The notes: generated from the letters alone by a model not told the origin. A stretch of 64,000 nt of DNA from Micromonospora aurantiaca ATCC 27029 (GCF_000145235.1 NC_014391.1:1116001-1180000), one strand, 5' to 3'. Shown: positions 51,289 through 62,202, numbered from the stretch's first letter. Numbers and translations are program-made.

Positions 51289-51870
51289 TCAAGCGGCAGT
51301 GATCACAGGCTCGCCCACCATTGTCACCCCGGCGCCGTCGAGCGCCCGCAGCGCCACGTCGAGCGTGTCCGGCGCGACAGCGGCGGTCAGGTCCAGCAGC
51401 ACAGTGGTCCGGAAGCCCTCCCGGGCGGCGTCCAGGGCGGTCGCGCGCACGCAGTGGTCGGTGGCGATGCCGACCACGTCGACCCGGTCCACGTCGTGGC
51501 GGCGCAGCCAGTCGGCCAGGCACTCGCCGTCGGGCGCATGGCCTTCGAAACCGGAGTACGCGGCCGCGTGCTCGCCCTTGTGGAAGATCACCTCCACCCG
51601 GTCGGTCACCAGCTCGGGGTGGAACTCGGAACCGGAGGTGCCGACCACGCAGTGCCGGGGCCAGGAGTCGACGTAGTCCGGCGGGTCGCCGAAGTGCGCG
51701 CCCGGGTCGACGTGGTAGTCCTTGGTCGCGACCACGTGGTCCCACCGGTCCGGCTCGGCGGCCAGCAGCCGGGAGATGCCGGCGGCCACGCCGGCTCCGC
51801 CACCGACCGCGAGGGAGCCGCCCTCGCAGAAGTCGTTCTGCACGTCCACGATGATCAGGGCGTTCGCCAT
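51289..51870 (-). CDS. pncA: Nicotinamidase (isochorismatase-like hydrolase)
   Basis: 193 residues. Catalytic triad Asp9 (IVDVQNDFCEGG), Lys98 (VIFHKGEH) and Cys140 (IATDHCVRAT); metal ligands Asp51 and His53 in ATKDYHVDP and His73. Converts nicotinamide to nicotinate in NAD salvage. It lies 15 bases after the pncB stop and its product feeds that enzyme, so the pair is an operon. Also the activator of pyrazinamide in mycobacteria. Confidence 0.96.
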   Translation of the reverse strand: MANALIIVDVQNDFCEGGSLAVGGGAGVAAGISRLLAAEPDRWDHVVATKDYHVDPGAHFGDPPDYVDSWPRHCVVGTSGSEFHPELVTDRVEVIFHKGEHAAAYSGFEGHAPDGECLADWLRRHDVDRVDVVGIATDHCVRATALDAAREGFRTTVLLDLTAAVAPDTLDVALRALDGAGVTMVGEPVITAA

Positions 51871-51885
51871 CTGACGGGTTCCTCC

Positions 51886-53172
51886 TCAGCTCGCGGGTAC
51901 GACGGTCACCGGTACGGCGGGATCCCCGGCGGAGAGCTTGAGCCCCTCCCACGGGATCGAGATCAGGCACTGGCGCAGGTGGTCCCGGGACTCCTCCAGC
52001 GTGGGCAGGGTCTCCGGTTCGCCCGACACCACGTACGAGTGCTGGAGCAGCCGGTCGTTGGGCTGCCGGTCCGGTACGCCCTGCGGCACGATGACCTCCT
52101 CGGTGGCGGTGCCGGTCGGCTTGTGCCGGCGGACCGCGACCTTCCGGCCGCCGATGGTGGCCTTGTGCTCGGAGCGTTTGACCACCGGCCGCCCCTCCAC
52201 CTCGACCAGCTTGTAGACCAGGCCGGCGGTGGGCGCACCGGAGCCGGTCACCACTGCGGTGCCGGCACCGTACATGTCCACCGGTTCGGCGGCGAGCGCG
52301 GCGATGGCGTACTCGTCGAGGTCGCCGGAGACGATGATCTTCGTCTCGGTGGCACCGAGCGAGTCGAGCAGCTCGCGGGACTGCTGGGCGATCACCGCGA
52401 GGTCGCCGGAGTCGATCCGGACCGCGCGCAGCTCGGGCCCGGCCACCGCGATCGCGTTGCGGATGCCCTGGGCGATGTCGTACGTGTCGACGAGCAGCGT
52501 GGTGTCCTTGCCCAGCGTGGCGACCTGGGAGGCGAACGCGGCCCGCTCGTCGTCGTGCAGCAGCGTGAAGGCGTGCGCGGCGGTGCCCGCGGTGGGGATG
52601 CCGTAGCGCTGCCCGGCGGCCAGGTTGGAGGTGAACCGGAACCCGGCCAGGTATGCGGCCCGCGCCGCGGCGACGGCGGCCTCCTCGTGCGCCCGCCGGG
52701 AGCCCATCTCGATCAGCGCCCGGCCCCGGGCCGCGGTGACCATCCGGGCCGCGGCGGCGGCGATGGCGCAGTCGTGGTTGAGCACTGACAGCACCAGCGT
52801 CTCCAGCACCACGCACTCGGCGAACGTGCCGGACACGGTGAGGATCGGAGAGCCGGGGAAGAACAGCTCGCCCTCGGCGTAGCCGTCGATGTCGCCGGTG
52901 AACCGGTAGTCGGCCAGCCACTGCGCGGCCCGGTCGTCCACCACTCCGGTACGGCGCAGGAAGTCGATCTCCGCCGGGTCGAACCGGAAGTCGCGGATCA
53001 TCTCGATCAGCCGGCCGGTCCCGGCGACCACGCCGTACCGGCGCCCGGCCGGCAGCCGCCGGCTGAACACCTCGAAGACGCAGCGTCGGTCGGCCGTGCC
53101 GTCACGCAGGGCCGCGCTGACCATGGTCAGCTCGTAGTGGTCGGTCAGCAGCGCGGGGCGAAGGGTGCTCAC
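51886..53172 (-). CDS. pncB: Nicotinate phosphoribosyltransferase
   Basis: 428 residues. LRPALLTDHYELTMVSAAL opening, FEVFSRRLPAGRRYGVVAGTGRL, DSGDLAVIAQQSRELLD, and GTAVVTGSGAPTAGLVYKLVEV are family marks; the phosphoribosyl-binding strand and His for autophosphorylation are present. Makes nicotinate mononucleotide from nicotinate and PRPP. First gene of pncB-pncA. It has a TAGGCT box 6 bases before the GTG. Order matches Rv1330c next to clpS in mycobacteria. Confidence 0.95.
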   Translation of the reverse strand: MSTLRPALLTDHYELTMVSAALRDGTADRRCVFEVFSRRLPAGRRYGVVAGTGRLIEMIRDFRFDPAEIDFLRRTGVVDDRAAQWLADYRFTGDIDGYAEGELFFPGSPILTVSGTFAECVVLETLVLSVLNHDCAIAAAAARMVTAARGRALIEMGSRRAHEEAAVAAARAAYLAGFRFTSNLAAGQRYGIPTAGTAAHAFTLLHDDERAAFASQVATLGKDTTLLVDTYDIAQGIRNAIAVAGPELRAVRIDSGDLAVIAQQSRELLDSLGATETKIIVSGDLDEYAIAALAAEPVDMYGAGTAVVTGSGAPTAGLVYKLVEVEGRPVVKRSEHKATIGGRKVAVRRHKPTGTATEEVIVPQGVPDRQPNDRLLQHSYVVSGEPETLPTLEESRDHLRQCLISIPWEGLKLSAGDPAVPVTVVPAS

Positions 53173-53178
53173 CGCCCC

Positions 53179-53184
53179 AGCCTA
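53179..53184 (-). promoter_or_regulatory. -10 box of a leaderless pncB transcript
   Basis: TAGGCT on the minus strand, 6 bases before the pncB GTG at 53172 and 5 bases after the stop of the upstream LuxR gene. Confidence 0.6.
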
Positions 53185-53188
53185 GAGT

Positions 53189-55861
53189 TCAGCCCGGGTC
53201 CGCGCCGTCGTGCCCCGGCATCGACCGTAGTGCGGCCCGCAACTCGCCGCGCCCGGCGACGCCGAGCTTGCTGTAGACGCGCTGGAGGTGGTTCTCCACC
53301 GTGCGCGTGGACAGGAACAGCCGCTCGGCGATGGCGCGGCTGGTCACGCCGTCGGCCGCGAGGCGGGCGATCTCCCACTCCCGCTCGCTGAGCGTCGGGC
53401 GCAGCAGCCGCAGCGCCGGGGTGGAGATCTCGTCGCAGCGGCGCAGCAGGTCGGCGAGGCGTTCCCGGATCGGCCCGGTGGCGCCGGCCCGGACGTGTCG
53501 CGTCCGGTGCAGCGCCAGGGCGGTCGCCTCGGCCGCGTACACGATCAGCTCCCGGTCGGCGAAGCCGTCGGCGACGGCCAGCAGCGCGTCCGGTGAGCCG
53601 TCGACGGCGGCCCGGCCGAACCGGGCGACCAGCGGCGGCAGCACGCCGTCGACCTGCTCGGAGAGTTCGGCCAGGCGTTGCGCCACGGTGCGCCGGCCAC
53701 CGTCGGTGCAGGTCGGGCCGACCGGCGCGGCGGCCTGATCCAGCCGGACCAGGTCGAGCAGGACGAGCAGCTCGTGCCCGGCCAGGCCGTCCTCGCGCAG
53801 CCGGTCGGCGAGCGCGCACAGGTGCTTGGTGGCCGCCGGCAGGTCACCGGTGGCGGCCTGGACCGCGCCCCGGGCCTGCTCCAGCCACGGGTAGAGCACG
53901 GCCATGCCGGGCGCGTGCGTCCGGTCCGCCTCGGCCATCGCGTCGGCCGCGTGCGTCACGTCCCCGCGCAGCGCGGCGGCCTGGGCGCGCTCGGCGTGCG
54001 CGAGGCCCGCGTACACCCGGCTGGTGGCGAGCACCGCGCACGCCTCCAGGCTGGTCCGCAGCGCCTCGTCGCCGCGCCCGCGCAGCCGCGCCGCGTACGC
54101 CTGGAGGATGGCCAGGTAGCCGGTGCCGAGCCGGAAGTCGCCGGCTCCGGCCAGGTCGGCGAACTCGTCGGCGACGATCGCGTCGATGCCGGGCAGGTCG
54201 CCGGAGAGCGTCAGCCGGGTGCCCCGGGCCAGTTCCATGGCGAGCTGGAGGTAGGGCATGTCGCCCCGCCAGCACGCCGCCTCGGCCTGCACGCGGGCGA
54301 TCGCTGTGGCGCTGAGCTGGTATTGCCCCTGCGCCGCCTGGAGGTGGGCGAGCGTGCAGCGGGCCAGCTCCCGGGCGGCCATCGGGGCGGCGGGCCGGTC
54401 CAGCACCTCCTGGGCCAGCCGTACCGCGACGTCGACGTCGAGCCGGTGCAGCCGCATGGTGGCCTCGAACGCGCGTACGCGGGCCCGGTCGGCGGGGTCG
54501 CTCAGCTCCTCGCCGCGCGCGGCGATCTCCTCCACGGTGGACTCACGGTTGAGCCCCCAGTAGCTGACCATGCCCCGGACGGTCAGCCACCGGCTGCGCC
54601 GCCGGTCGTCGTGGATCTCACCGGCGACCTGGTCGAGCACGCCGATCGCCTCGTCCGGCCGGTCGCCGAACATGAGGATGGTGGCGAGCAGCTCCGCCGC
54701 GTCAGTGCCGCCGCCGGCTTCCAGCGCGGCCCGGGCCAGCCGGGTGGCCAGCGGCACGTCGTACCGGCCGAACGCCTGCACCGCCGCTTCGAGCAGCAGT
54801 GCCACGTCCTGCGCCGTACCCGAGTCGAGTCGCCACACCGCGACGCGCAGCAGGTCCTCCCGGCGGCGCTTGCCGACCTGTTCCAGCAGTCCGGCGAGGG
54901 TGGCCTGGAGCCGGCGGGTGCGGCTGACCGGGCAGTGCCGGCGCATCACCTCACCGTAGAGCGGGTGCGCCAGGCGGACGTTGAGCCGCCGGTCGTCGTG
55001 GACCAGCGCGATGAGCCCGCGTTCCTCGGCCGTCTCCACGTCCGCCGGGTCGGCCGCGCGTTCCAGCAGTTGCAGGCCCAGCGGCTCGCCGAAGGCGACC
55101 AGTTCGACGACCGCCCGGACGCCGGCGGTGAGCTGGCCGATCCGGGTGTCGATCAGTTCGGTGAGGCTGGGTGCCAGCTCCAGCCGCCCGGTCCAGGTCC
55201 AGATGCCGTACCTGCGGTTCAGCTCGTCGTCGGCGGCCAGCACCAGCTCCCGCAGCAGCAGCGGGTTGCCGGCGGAGAGCTGGAACAGCCGGTCGGAGGA
55301 GCCGGCGTCGACCGGGCCGCCCAGGATGGCGGCGAGCAGCCCGGTGGTCTCGCTGCGGCACAGCGGGCGCAGTTCGACCAGGTCGGCCAGGTCGTCGGTC
55401 CAGAGTGCGCGGATCGGCAGCGGGACCTGCTCGCCGTTGCGCAGCGTCCCGATGACGTAGGCGTTCTCCGAGCGGGCGACCAGGTGCACGAGCGCCGCCG
55501 AGGGCGGGTCGAGCAGATGCGCGTCGTCGATGGCGAGCACGATGGGCCGCCCGGCGGCCTGTTCCTGCAGCACGTCCACGGCCCAGCGCAGGATCCCGGC
55601 GGGGGACAGGCCCTGCGGCTGCGAGGCGGGCAGCACCTGGACCAGCCCGCCGAACGGCAACGCGGCTGTGGTGGCGCTGGCCGCGATGGACCAGATCGCG
55701 TACCGCTCGGGGGAGAGCGCGGCCACCCCCTCGCGCAGCAGCCGGCTCTTGCCGACCCCGGCGTCGCCGCTGAAGAGCAACCCGCGCCCCTCCGGGCCAC
55801 CGACCGCCGACAACAGACGGTTGAGTTCATCAGTACGGCCGACGAACTCCCACCTACTCAT
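53189..55861 (-). CDS. LuxR-family AAA transcriptional regulator (LAL)
   Basis: 890 residues from ATG 55861 (the frame continues upstream but without a start context). Walker A SGDAGVGKS (31-39), Walker B VLAIDDAHLLD, a helical repeat region of about 450 residues, then a C-terminal LuxR helix-turn-helix: LSEREWEIARLAADGVTSRAIAERLFLSTRTVENHLQRVYSKL (split). A large ATP-dependent regulator of the MalT type; regulon unknown. Divergent from the degenerate GTPase gene (192 bases between starts). The pair sits between pncB and clpS, which are neighbours in mycobacteria. Confidence 0.94.
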   Translation of the reverse strand: MSRWEFVGRTDELNRLLSAVGGPEGRGLLFSGDAGVGKSRLLREGVAALSPERYAIWSIAASATTAALPFGGLVQVLPASQPQGLSPAGILRWAVDVLQEQAAGRPIVLAIDDAHLLDPPSAALVHLVARSENAYVIGTLRNGEQVPLPIRALWTDDLADLVELRPLCRSETTGLLAAILGGPVDAGSSDRLFQLSAGNPLLLRELVLAADDELNRRYGIWTWTGRLELAPSLTELIDTRIGQLTAGVRAVVELVAFGEPLGLQLLERAADPADVETAEERGLIALVHDDRRLNVRLAHPLYGEVMRRHCPVSRTRRLQATLAGLLEQVGKRRREDLLRVAVWRLDSGTAQDVALLLEAAVQAFGRYDVPLATRLARAALEAGGGTDAAELLATILMFGDRPDEAIGVLDQVAGEIHDDRRRSRWLTVRGMVSYWGLNRESTVEEIAARGEELSDPADRARVRAFEATMRLHRLDVDVAVRLAQEVLDRPAAPMAARELARCTLAHLQAAQGQYQLSATAIARVQAEAACWRGDMPYLQLAMELARGTRLTLSGDLPGIDAIVADEFADLAGAGDFRLGTGYLAILQAYAARLRGRGDEALRTSLEACAVLATSRVYAGLAHAERAQAAALRGDVTHAADAMAEADRTHAPGMAVLYPWLEQARGAVQAATGDLPAATKHLCALADRLREDGLAGHELLVLLDLVRLDQAAAPVGPTCTDGGRRTVAQRLAELSEQVDGVLPPLVARFGRAAVDGSPDALLAVADGFADRELIVYAAEATALALHRTRHVRAGATGPIRERLADLLRRCDEISTPALRLLRPTLSEREWEIARLAADGVTSRAIAERLFLSTRTVENHLQRVYSKLGVAGRGELRAALRSMPGHDGADPG

Positions 55862-56054
55862 CGATGCAGCATATCGACCGTGTTCCGTCCGCGTACGCAC
55901 CGTCACGCAGTGAAGTTGAGTAATCTGTTCATTACCCGTGAGTACCGGATGTGTTGGTTGTCGGATGGCCGACACCCGTACTCTTCCGGCAGTCCCTGCA
56001 ACCAGGGAGAATCCGCGACCGGTACCCCGGTCGCCCGACCGGGAGGCCCGCCTG

Positions 56055-57596
56055 ATGACGCCAGGTCCGCTCCCTTCGGTCGACGTGCCCGACCCACGCC
56101 GGCAGGCCGAGCCCCCCGGATGTGCCCCGCTGCCGACTCGGCTCGGGGTGACCGCGCCCGGCCCGGACGAGCCGATGGCGGTGGTCGTCGCCGGTCCGGC
56201 CGGCGCGAACCGGCGCGAGCTGATCGCCGGCCTGCTCGGGGTCGAGGCCGCGACGCTCGCCGTACCGCCGGGAAGCAACCTGCTGGTCCAGCACGCCGCC
56301 ACCGCCACCCGCGCCGCGTACGTCCCGGGCTACCGCCAGCCGCACGCCTACGGCGCCGACCCGCTCGCCGCCGGCCCGGCACTGGCCCGGCCGCCGCGCC
56401 GGGTCGAACTGAGCCTGCCCGATCCGCTGCTGCGGCACTTCGCGGTGGTCGACACGCCTGATACCGGCACGCTCGGCGTCGCAGGCGGCCGGGTGCTGCG
56501 CGACGCCGTCGGCCGGGCCGGCGCGCTGCTCTTCGTGATCTCCGCCGACCAGGCGTTCAGCGCGGCCGAGCTGCACCTGCTCGCCGAGGTGGCGCGTACC
56601 CCGGTCGAGGTGTTCTTCGCCGTCACGCCCGGCGTGACCGGCCCGGCGACGCCGGGCGACGGCGCACAGGCCCAGGACCGGGCGGCGTCCGGCCGGACCG
56701 GGCCCACCCGGCGGCTCGACCCGGTGTCGGTCTCGATCGAGGCGCACCGCGCGGCGCTGCTGGCCGCGGTGCCGGCGCTCACCCCGGCCCGGTGGTTCCC
56801 GGCCCGCCGCGCCGAGCTGCCGCAGCTGCGCCGGGCGCTGGTCGGCTGGGCGGCCGACGAGGTGCTGCGTCGCGGCAGCGCCCGCCCGCCGGTGCCGGCC
56901 GGCGCGCACGGCCGGGTGCCGGTGCTCGCCGGTGTCGAGCCGGGTGAGCTGGCCGACCGGATCGACCGCCAGGCCCGCGCCTGCGCCCGCCGGATCCGCC
57001 AGCACCTCGCCCTGGAACTGGCCAACATCCACCTGCGGGTGGTGCAGGAGATCGTCTTCGGGGTCGGCTGCGCCGGCCTGCCGCAGATGCTCGACCGGGA
57101 GCTGGAGGCGCTGTCGCTGCTCGCCACCGCCCAGTGCGACGAGGCCGTGCGCGGCCTGGTCGACGAGGCCGCCGCCCGGGTGTTCGGCGCGCCGCTGGCC
57201 GAGGGGGTACGCCGGCGGATCACCCACGCGGTGCGCTGGGGCCTGGCCGACCACCCGGACGGCCCCGAACTGGACCGGGTGCTCCTGGTGACCAGCACGG
57301 CCGGGGTCGCCGGGCTGACCGGTGCGGGCGCCCTGGACGCGCTGGCCGGGCTGCCCGGCGCGCAGCGTGACGAGGTGCTCCCGCCGGTCGGTGTCGCCCT
57401 CAACGGCGGCTGCTGGCAGCACTGGCGGGCGCCCGGCAACAACGACCCGAACGCCGCCCGTTCCTGGGCCCAGCGCGCGCTGCGCGAGGTCGAACTCGAA
57501 CTGTCCCGCGAGGTGTCCCGCCGCTTCGAGGTGATCCGTCTCTCGCTGGGCGCGGTGCTCGCCGATGCGGTCGACCACGGCATCCTGCTTGCCTGA
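56055..57596 (+). CDS. Dynamin-like GTPase with degenerate P-loop
   Basis: 513 residues from ATG 56055 behind GGGAGG. Helical actinobacterial protein with a GTPase-like start: [20 protein letters not shown] is in the place of the P-loop, but the Lys and Ser/Thr of GxxGxGK(S/T) are replaced (GPAGANR), while the G3-like DTPD (133-136) is kept. Further helices (about 290-500) contain [11 protein letters not shown] and a Gly-rich turn (GVALNGGC). Either a nucleotide-free structural relative of dynamin-type proteins or a changed ligand site. Divergent from the LuxR giant; function unknown. Confidence 0.7.
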   Translation: MTPGPLPSVDVPDPRRQAEPPGCAPLPTRLGVTAPGPDEPMAVVVAGPAGANRRELIAGLLGVEAATLAVPPGSNLLVQHAATATRAAYVPGYRQPHAYGADPLAAGPALARPPRRVELSLPDPLLRHFAVVDTPDTGTLGVAGGRVLRDAVGRAGALLFVISADQAFSAAELHLLAEVARTPVEVFFAVTPGVTGPATPGDGAQAQDRAASGRTGPTRRLDPVSVSIEAHRAALLAAVPALTPARWFPARRAELPQLRRALVGWAADEVLRRGSARPPVPAGAHGRVPVLAGVEPGELADRIDRQARACARRIRQHLALELANIHLRVVQEIVFGVGCAGLPQMLDRELEALSLLATAQCDEAVRGLVDEAAARVFGAPLAEGVRRRITHAVRWGLADHPDGPELDRVLLVTSTAGVAGLTGAGALDALAGLPGAQRDEVLPPVGVALNGGCWQHWRAPGNNDPNAARSWAQRALREVELELSREVSRRFEVIRLSLGAVLADAVDHGILLA

Positions 57597-57711
57597 CCAC
57601 GCCGCCGGCACACGGCGACCCGGGCTCGCGTACGCGGCCCGGGCGGGTGACGACGACCCGCGCGCCGTTCCGGTTCATCGGTTCCCCGGATCCGGTGGCA
57701 CGATGGGGGGC

Positions 57712-58002
57712 ATGGCGGCTCCACAGGTTGCGCCGGTCGAGACGCCGGACACCGAAGAGGTGCCGGTCTCCGACCGGCCATGGGTGACCATCGTCTGGGA
57801 CGATCCGGTCAACCTGATGACGTATGTGACCTGGGTGTTCCAGAAGCTCTTCGGGTACAGCCGGGAGAAGGCGGAGCGGCTCATGCTGGACGTGCACCAC
57901 AAGGGCAAGGCCGTGGTCTCCAGCGGCGCGCGGGAGCGGATGGAGCACGACGCGGCGCAACTGCATGCGTACGGGCTCTGGGCGACGGTGGACCGGTCAT
58001 GA
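57712..58002 (+). CDS. clpS: ClpS adaptor
   Basis: 96 residues from ATG 57712 (another ATG at 57703). [52 protein letters not shown] contains the N-degron pocket (DDPVN..MTYV..., HHKG). It passes N-end-rule substrates to the ClpAP/ClpCP protease. Stop overlaps the DUF2017 start (ATGA). Same position as Rv1331 in M. tuberculosis. Confidence 0.95.
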   Translation: MAAPQVAPVETPDTEEVPVSDRPWVTIVWDDPVNLMTYVTWVFQKLFGYSREKAERLMLDVHHKGKAVVSSGARERMEHDAAQLHAYGLWATVDRS

Positions 58003-58502
58003 GCATGTTCCGCCGCCGGGGCGACCACTACGTGGCCACGTTCGCGGTCGACGAGGTCCGGGTGCTGCGCAAGGTCGCCAACGAGGTGGTCGGCCTGCTG
58101 ACCGACGGCTTCGACCACGGTGACCCGGTGGTCGGGCGGCTCTTCCCCGACGTCTACCCGGACGACGACGCCGGCACCGCCGAGTTCCGCCGCTACACCG
58201 AGGGCGACCTGAAGACCGGCAAGATCGACCAGGCGGGCGCCGTCCTCGCCGCGCTGCCCGACGGTGACGCCGGTGGCGAGGTACGGCTGGACGCGGAGGC
58301 GGCCGAGGCGTGGCTGCGGGCGCTGAACGACGCCCGGCTGGCGATGGGCGTACGCCTGGAGATCAAGGACGGCACCGACCTGGGCGAGGAGCTCGACGAC
58401 GCGGTGGCCGCGGACCCGGGTTCGTCCCGGGTGTTCCAACTGTCGGTCTACGCCTATCTCGGATATCTCCAGGAGTCCCTGCTCAACGCGCTGATCGACT
58501 GA
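57999..58502 (+). CDS. DUF2017 protein
   Basis: 167 residues, almost all helical. [68 protein letters not shown] and [15 protein letters not shown] are the conserved stretches of this actinobacterial family, which always sits after clpS (Rv1332 in mycobacteria). No known catalytic site. Probably works with ClpS or the Clp protease, by context. Confidence 0.92.
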   Translation: MSMFRRRGDHYVATFAVDEVRVLRKVANEVVGLLTDGFDHGDPVVGRLFPDVYPDDDAGTAEFRRYTEGDLKTGKIDQAGAVLAALPDGDAGGEVRLDAEAAEAWLRALNDARLAMGVRLEIKDGTDLGEELDDAVAADPGSSRVFQLSVYAYLGYLQESLLNALID

Positions 58503-58544
58503 GTGGTGACGGTCGCCACCTCGCCGCCCGGGCCGGCCAGGCGC

Positions 58545-58550
58545 TAGGCT
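58545..58550 (+). promoter_or_regulatory. -10 box of a leaderless mec transcript
   Basis: TAGGCT, 7 bases before the GTG at 58558. Confidence 0.55.
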
Positions 58551-58557
58551 TGGCGGC

Positions 58558-59046
58558 GTGCTGAGCATCGACCGGTCGATCATCGACGCGATCGTCGCCC
58601 ACGCGCGTCGGGACCACCCGGACGAGGCGTGCGGCGTGGTCGCCGGTCCCGTCGGCAGCGACACCCCGACCCGGCACATCCCGATGGACAACGCCGCCCG
58701 CTCCATGACGTTCTACGAGTTCGACTCGATGGAGCAGTTGCGGGTGTGGCGCGAGATGGACGACCGCGACGAGGAACCGGTCGTCATCTACCACTCGCAC
58801 ACCGCGACGGAGGCCTACCCGTCGCGTACGGACGTCTCCTTCGCCGGCGAGCCGGGCGCGCACTACCTGCTCGTCTCGACCCGCGAGCCCGACACCGAGG
58901 AGATCCGCTCCTTCCGGATCGTCGACGGCGTGGTCACCGAGGAACCGGTGGAGATCGTGGATGCCGCCGTGGATCCGAACGCCGTCCAGTCCTACATGTT
59001 CGGGCAGAGCCCGGCGACGGTCGACTACGAGTGTTCCGACCGCTGA
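58558..59046 (+). CDS. mec: JAMM metalloprotease, Mec-like
   Basis: 162 residues. JAMM motif Glu23, HSHTATEAYPSRTD (His79, His81, Asp92), with Tyr/Glu-rich strands DAIVAHARRDHPDEACGVVAG. In mycobacteria the Mec protein frees cysteine from CysO-cysteine adducts. Here it precedes cysO, as in Rv1334-Rv1335. It starts at GTG 58558 with a leaderless-type box. May also have to remove the unusual C-terminal tail of the CysO-like protein. Confidence 0.92.
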   Translation: MLSIDRSIIDAIVAHARRDHPDEACGVVAGPVGSDTPTRHIPMDNAARSMTFYEFDSMEQLRVWREMDDRDEEPVVIYHSHTATEAYPSRTDVSFAGEPGAHYLLVSTREPDTEEIRSFRIVDGVVTEEPVEIVDAAVDPNAVQSYMFGQSPATVDYECSDR

Positions 59047-59113
59047 CCTTCAGCGCCGGCACCTTCCTTTTCCCGTCACCTGGCACGATCCCGAACGAGG
59101 AGCACGAGACACC

Positions 59114-60428
<1,315 letters not shown>

Positions 60429-60560
60429 CGGACCGATGGCCGGTCCGGTCGGTGGCGTGCCCGCCGGCCGGACCGCCGGTCTCGTCCGGAGCGGACGTGT
60501 ATGGGTGTCACGTTGATGACAACTTCCGGCAGATGATTCTTGCTCGACCGGGGCGACGCG

Positions 60561-60566
60561 TAGGCT
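60561..60566 (+). promoter_or_regulatory. -10 box of a leaderless leader ORF
   Basis: TAGGCT, 7 bases before the GTG at 60574. A CTTGCT at 60539-60544, 16 bases upstream, is a possible -35. Confidence 0.55.
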
Positions 60567-60573
60567 GCGCAGC

Positions 60574-60657
60574 GTGGCGAGCGCGTCGGTAGAGATCATC
60601 GGCGGAGCCGCCGCCGGCGCATCGACTACTCATGGTGAGATCGAGGCCACCGGATGA
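60574..60657 (+). CDS. 27-residue leader ORF coupled to the metallohydrolase gene
   Basis: GTG 60574 to TGA 60657, which overlaps the ATG of the next gene (ATGA). VASASVEIIGGAAAGASTTH then GEIEATG. The -10 box lies just before it, so this is the first codon that the transcript meets. Either a coupling leader or the remnant of a longer N-terminal gene. No ribosome site is visible for the downstream ATG apart from GAGGCCACC. Confidence 0.45.
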   Translation: MASASVEIIGGAAAGASTTHGEIEATG

Positions 60658-61400
60658 GACTGACCGTCCTCGGCTGCGCGGGCAGCTTCCCGGGGCCCGA
60701 ATCGCCCTGTTCGGCCTATCTCATGGAAGCCGAGGGCTTCCGGCTTCTGATCGACTTCGGCGTGGGCTCGCTCTCCACGCTCCAGCGCTACGTCGGGTTG
60801 CACGCCCCTGACGCCATCCTCCTCACCCACCTGCACTGCGACCACATGTTCGACGCCGTGTCCTACGTGGTGGTACGCCGGTACGCGCCGGACGGCCCGT
60901 ACCCGCCCCTGCCGATGTACGCACCCTCCGGCGCGCCCGACCGGCTGGCCACCGCGTACGGGCAGGAGGAGGGCTCGGTGGAGGACGTCTACCAGTTCTA
61001 CGGCCTCCAGCCGGGCACGTTTCCGATCGGCCCGTTCACCGTCACGGTCGACCGGATGAACCACCCGGTGGAGACGTACGGGGTGCGGCTGGAACACGGC
61101 GGCCGGGTGTTCTGCTACTCCGCCGACACGGCGCCCTGTGAGGCGCTGCTGCGCCTGGCCCAGGACGCCGACGTGTTCCTCTGCGAGGCGAGCTACATGG
61201 ACGGCGTGGAGAACCCGCCGGATCTGCACCTGACCGGCCGGGAGGCCGGCGAGGCGGCCACCAAGGCGGGGGTGGGACGCCTCCTGCTCACCCATCTCGT
61301 ACCCGCCTGGGGCAGCGAGTCGCAGACGGTGGAGGCGGCGGCCGGGGCGTACGCCGGGCCGCTGGACGTGGTCCGGCCCGGCGCCTGCTACGAGGTCTGA
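60654..61400 (+). CDS. Metallo-beta-lactamase-fold phosphodiesterase, Rv1339-like
   Basis: 248 residues. Metal motif LTHLHCDH (His59, His61, Asp63, His64), MNHPVETYG, FCYSADTAPCEA, LCEASYMDG and LLLTHLVPAW give all ligands of the RNase Z/ElaC-like fold. Position before rph and rdgB equals Rv1339, an atypical class II cAMP phosphodiesterase in mycobacteria. Function by synteny; it could also be a nuclease. Cys in the HLHCDH motif replaces the usual Ser/Thr. Confidence 0.88.
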   Translation: MRLTVLGCAGSFPGPESPCSAYLMEAEGFRLLIDFGVGSLSTLQRYVGLHAPDAILLTHLHCDHMFDAVSYVVVRRYAPDGPYPPLPMYAPSGAPDRLATAYGQEEGSVEDVYQFYGLQPGTFPIGPFTVTVDRMNHPVETYGVRLEHGGRVFCYSADTAPCEALLRLAQDADVFLCEASYMDGVENPPDLHLTGREAGEAATKAGVGRLLLTHLVPAWGSESQTVEAAAGAYAGPLDVVRPGACYEV

Positions 61401-61461
61401 GCCCGGCGGCGGCCCTGTCGTGTCGGCGGGCACCCGCGGGCGGTGCGATCACCGCACCGCA

Positions 61462-61467
61462 TAGGGT
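61462..61467 (+). promoter_or_regulatory. -10 box of a leaderless rph transcript
   Basis: TAGGGT, 6 bases before the ATG at 61474. Confidence 0.55.
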
Positions 61468-61473
61468 GCAGGC

Positions 61474-62202
61474 ATGGCGCGACCTGACGGGCGGCAACCC
61501 GACCAACTCCGACCGGTGACCCTGACCCGGGGCTGGAGCACCCACCCGGAGGGCTCGGTGCTCGTCGAGTTCGGCGCGACCCGGGTCCTCTGCACGGCGA
61601 GCGTCACCGAAGGCGTGCCCCGCTGGCGCAAGGGCTCCGGGCTGGGCTGGGTGACCGCCGAGTACGCGATGCTGCCCCGTGCCACGAACACCCGCTCGGA
61701 CCGGGAGAGCGTCCGCGGCAAGGTCGGCGGCCGGACCCACGAGATCTCCCGGCTGATCGGCCGCAGCCTGCGCGCCTGCGTCGATCTCAAGGCGCTCGGC
61801 GAGAACTCGATCGTGCTGGACTGCGACGTGCTCCAGGCCGACGGCGGCACCCGTACCGCCGCGATCACCGGTGCCTACGTCGCGCTGCACGACGCGGTGA
61901 CCTGGCTGGCCGAGCGCAAGGCGCTGGCCGGCAAGGTGGAGAAGGTGATGCACCGCTCGGTGGCCGCGGTGAGCGTCGGCGTGATCGGCGGCGAGCCGAT
62001 GCTCGACCTCTGCTACGCCGAGGACGTCACCGCCGAGGTCGACATGAACGTGGTCTGCACCGGCACCGGCGACTTCGTCGAGGTGCAGGGCACCGGTGAG
62101 GCGGGCGTCTTCGCCCGCGACCAGCTCGACGCGCTGCTCGACCTGGGCGTGGCGGGCTGCCTGGAACTGGCCGACGCGCAGCGGAAGGCGCTCTCGTCAT
62201 GA
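61474..62202 (+). CDS. rph: RNase PH
   Basis: 242 residues. [19 protein letters not shown] start, [30 protein letters not shown], and [31 protein letters not shown] (split) are the phosphorolytic 3'-to-5' exonuclease motifs for tRNA maturation. [26 protein letters not shown] completes the second RNase PH domain. Overlaps rdgB (ATGA), as in all actinobacteria. Confidence 0.97.
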   Translation: MARPDGRQPDQLRPVTLTRGWSTHPEGSVLVEFGATRVLCTASVTEGVPRWRKGSGLGWVTAEYAMLPRATNTRSDRESVRGKVGGRTHEISRLIGRSLRACVDLKALGENSIVLDCDVLQADGGTRTAAITGAYVALHDAVTWLAERKALAGKVEKVMHRSVAAVSVGVIGGEPMLDLCYAEDVTAEVDMNVVCTGTGDFVEVQGTGEAGVFARDQLDALLDLGVAGCLELADAQRKALSS

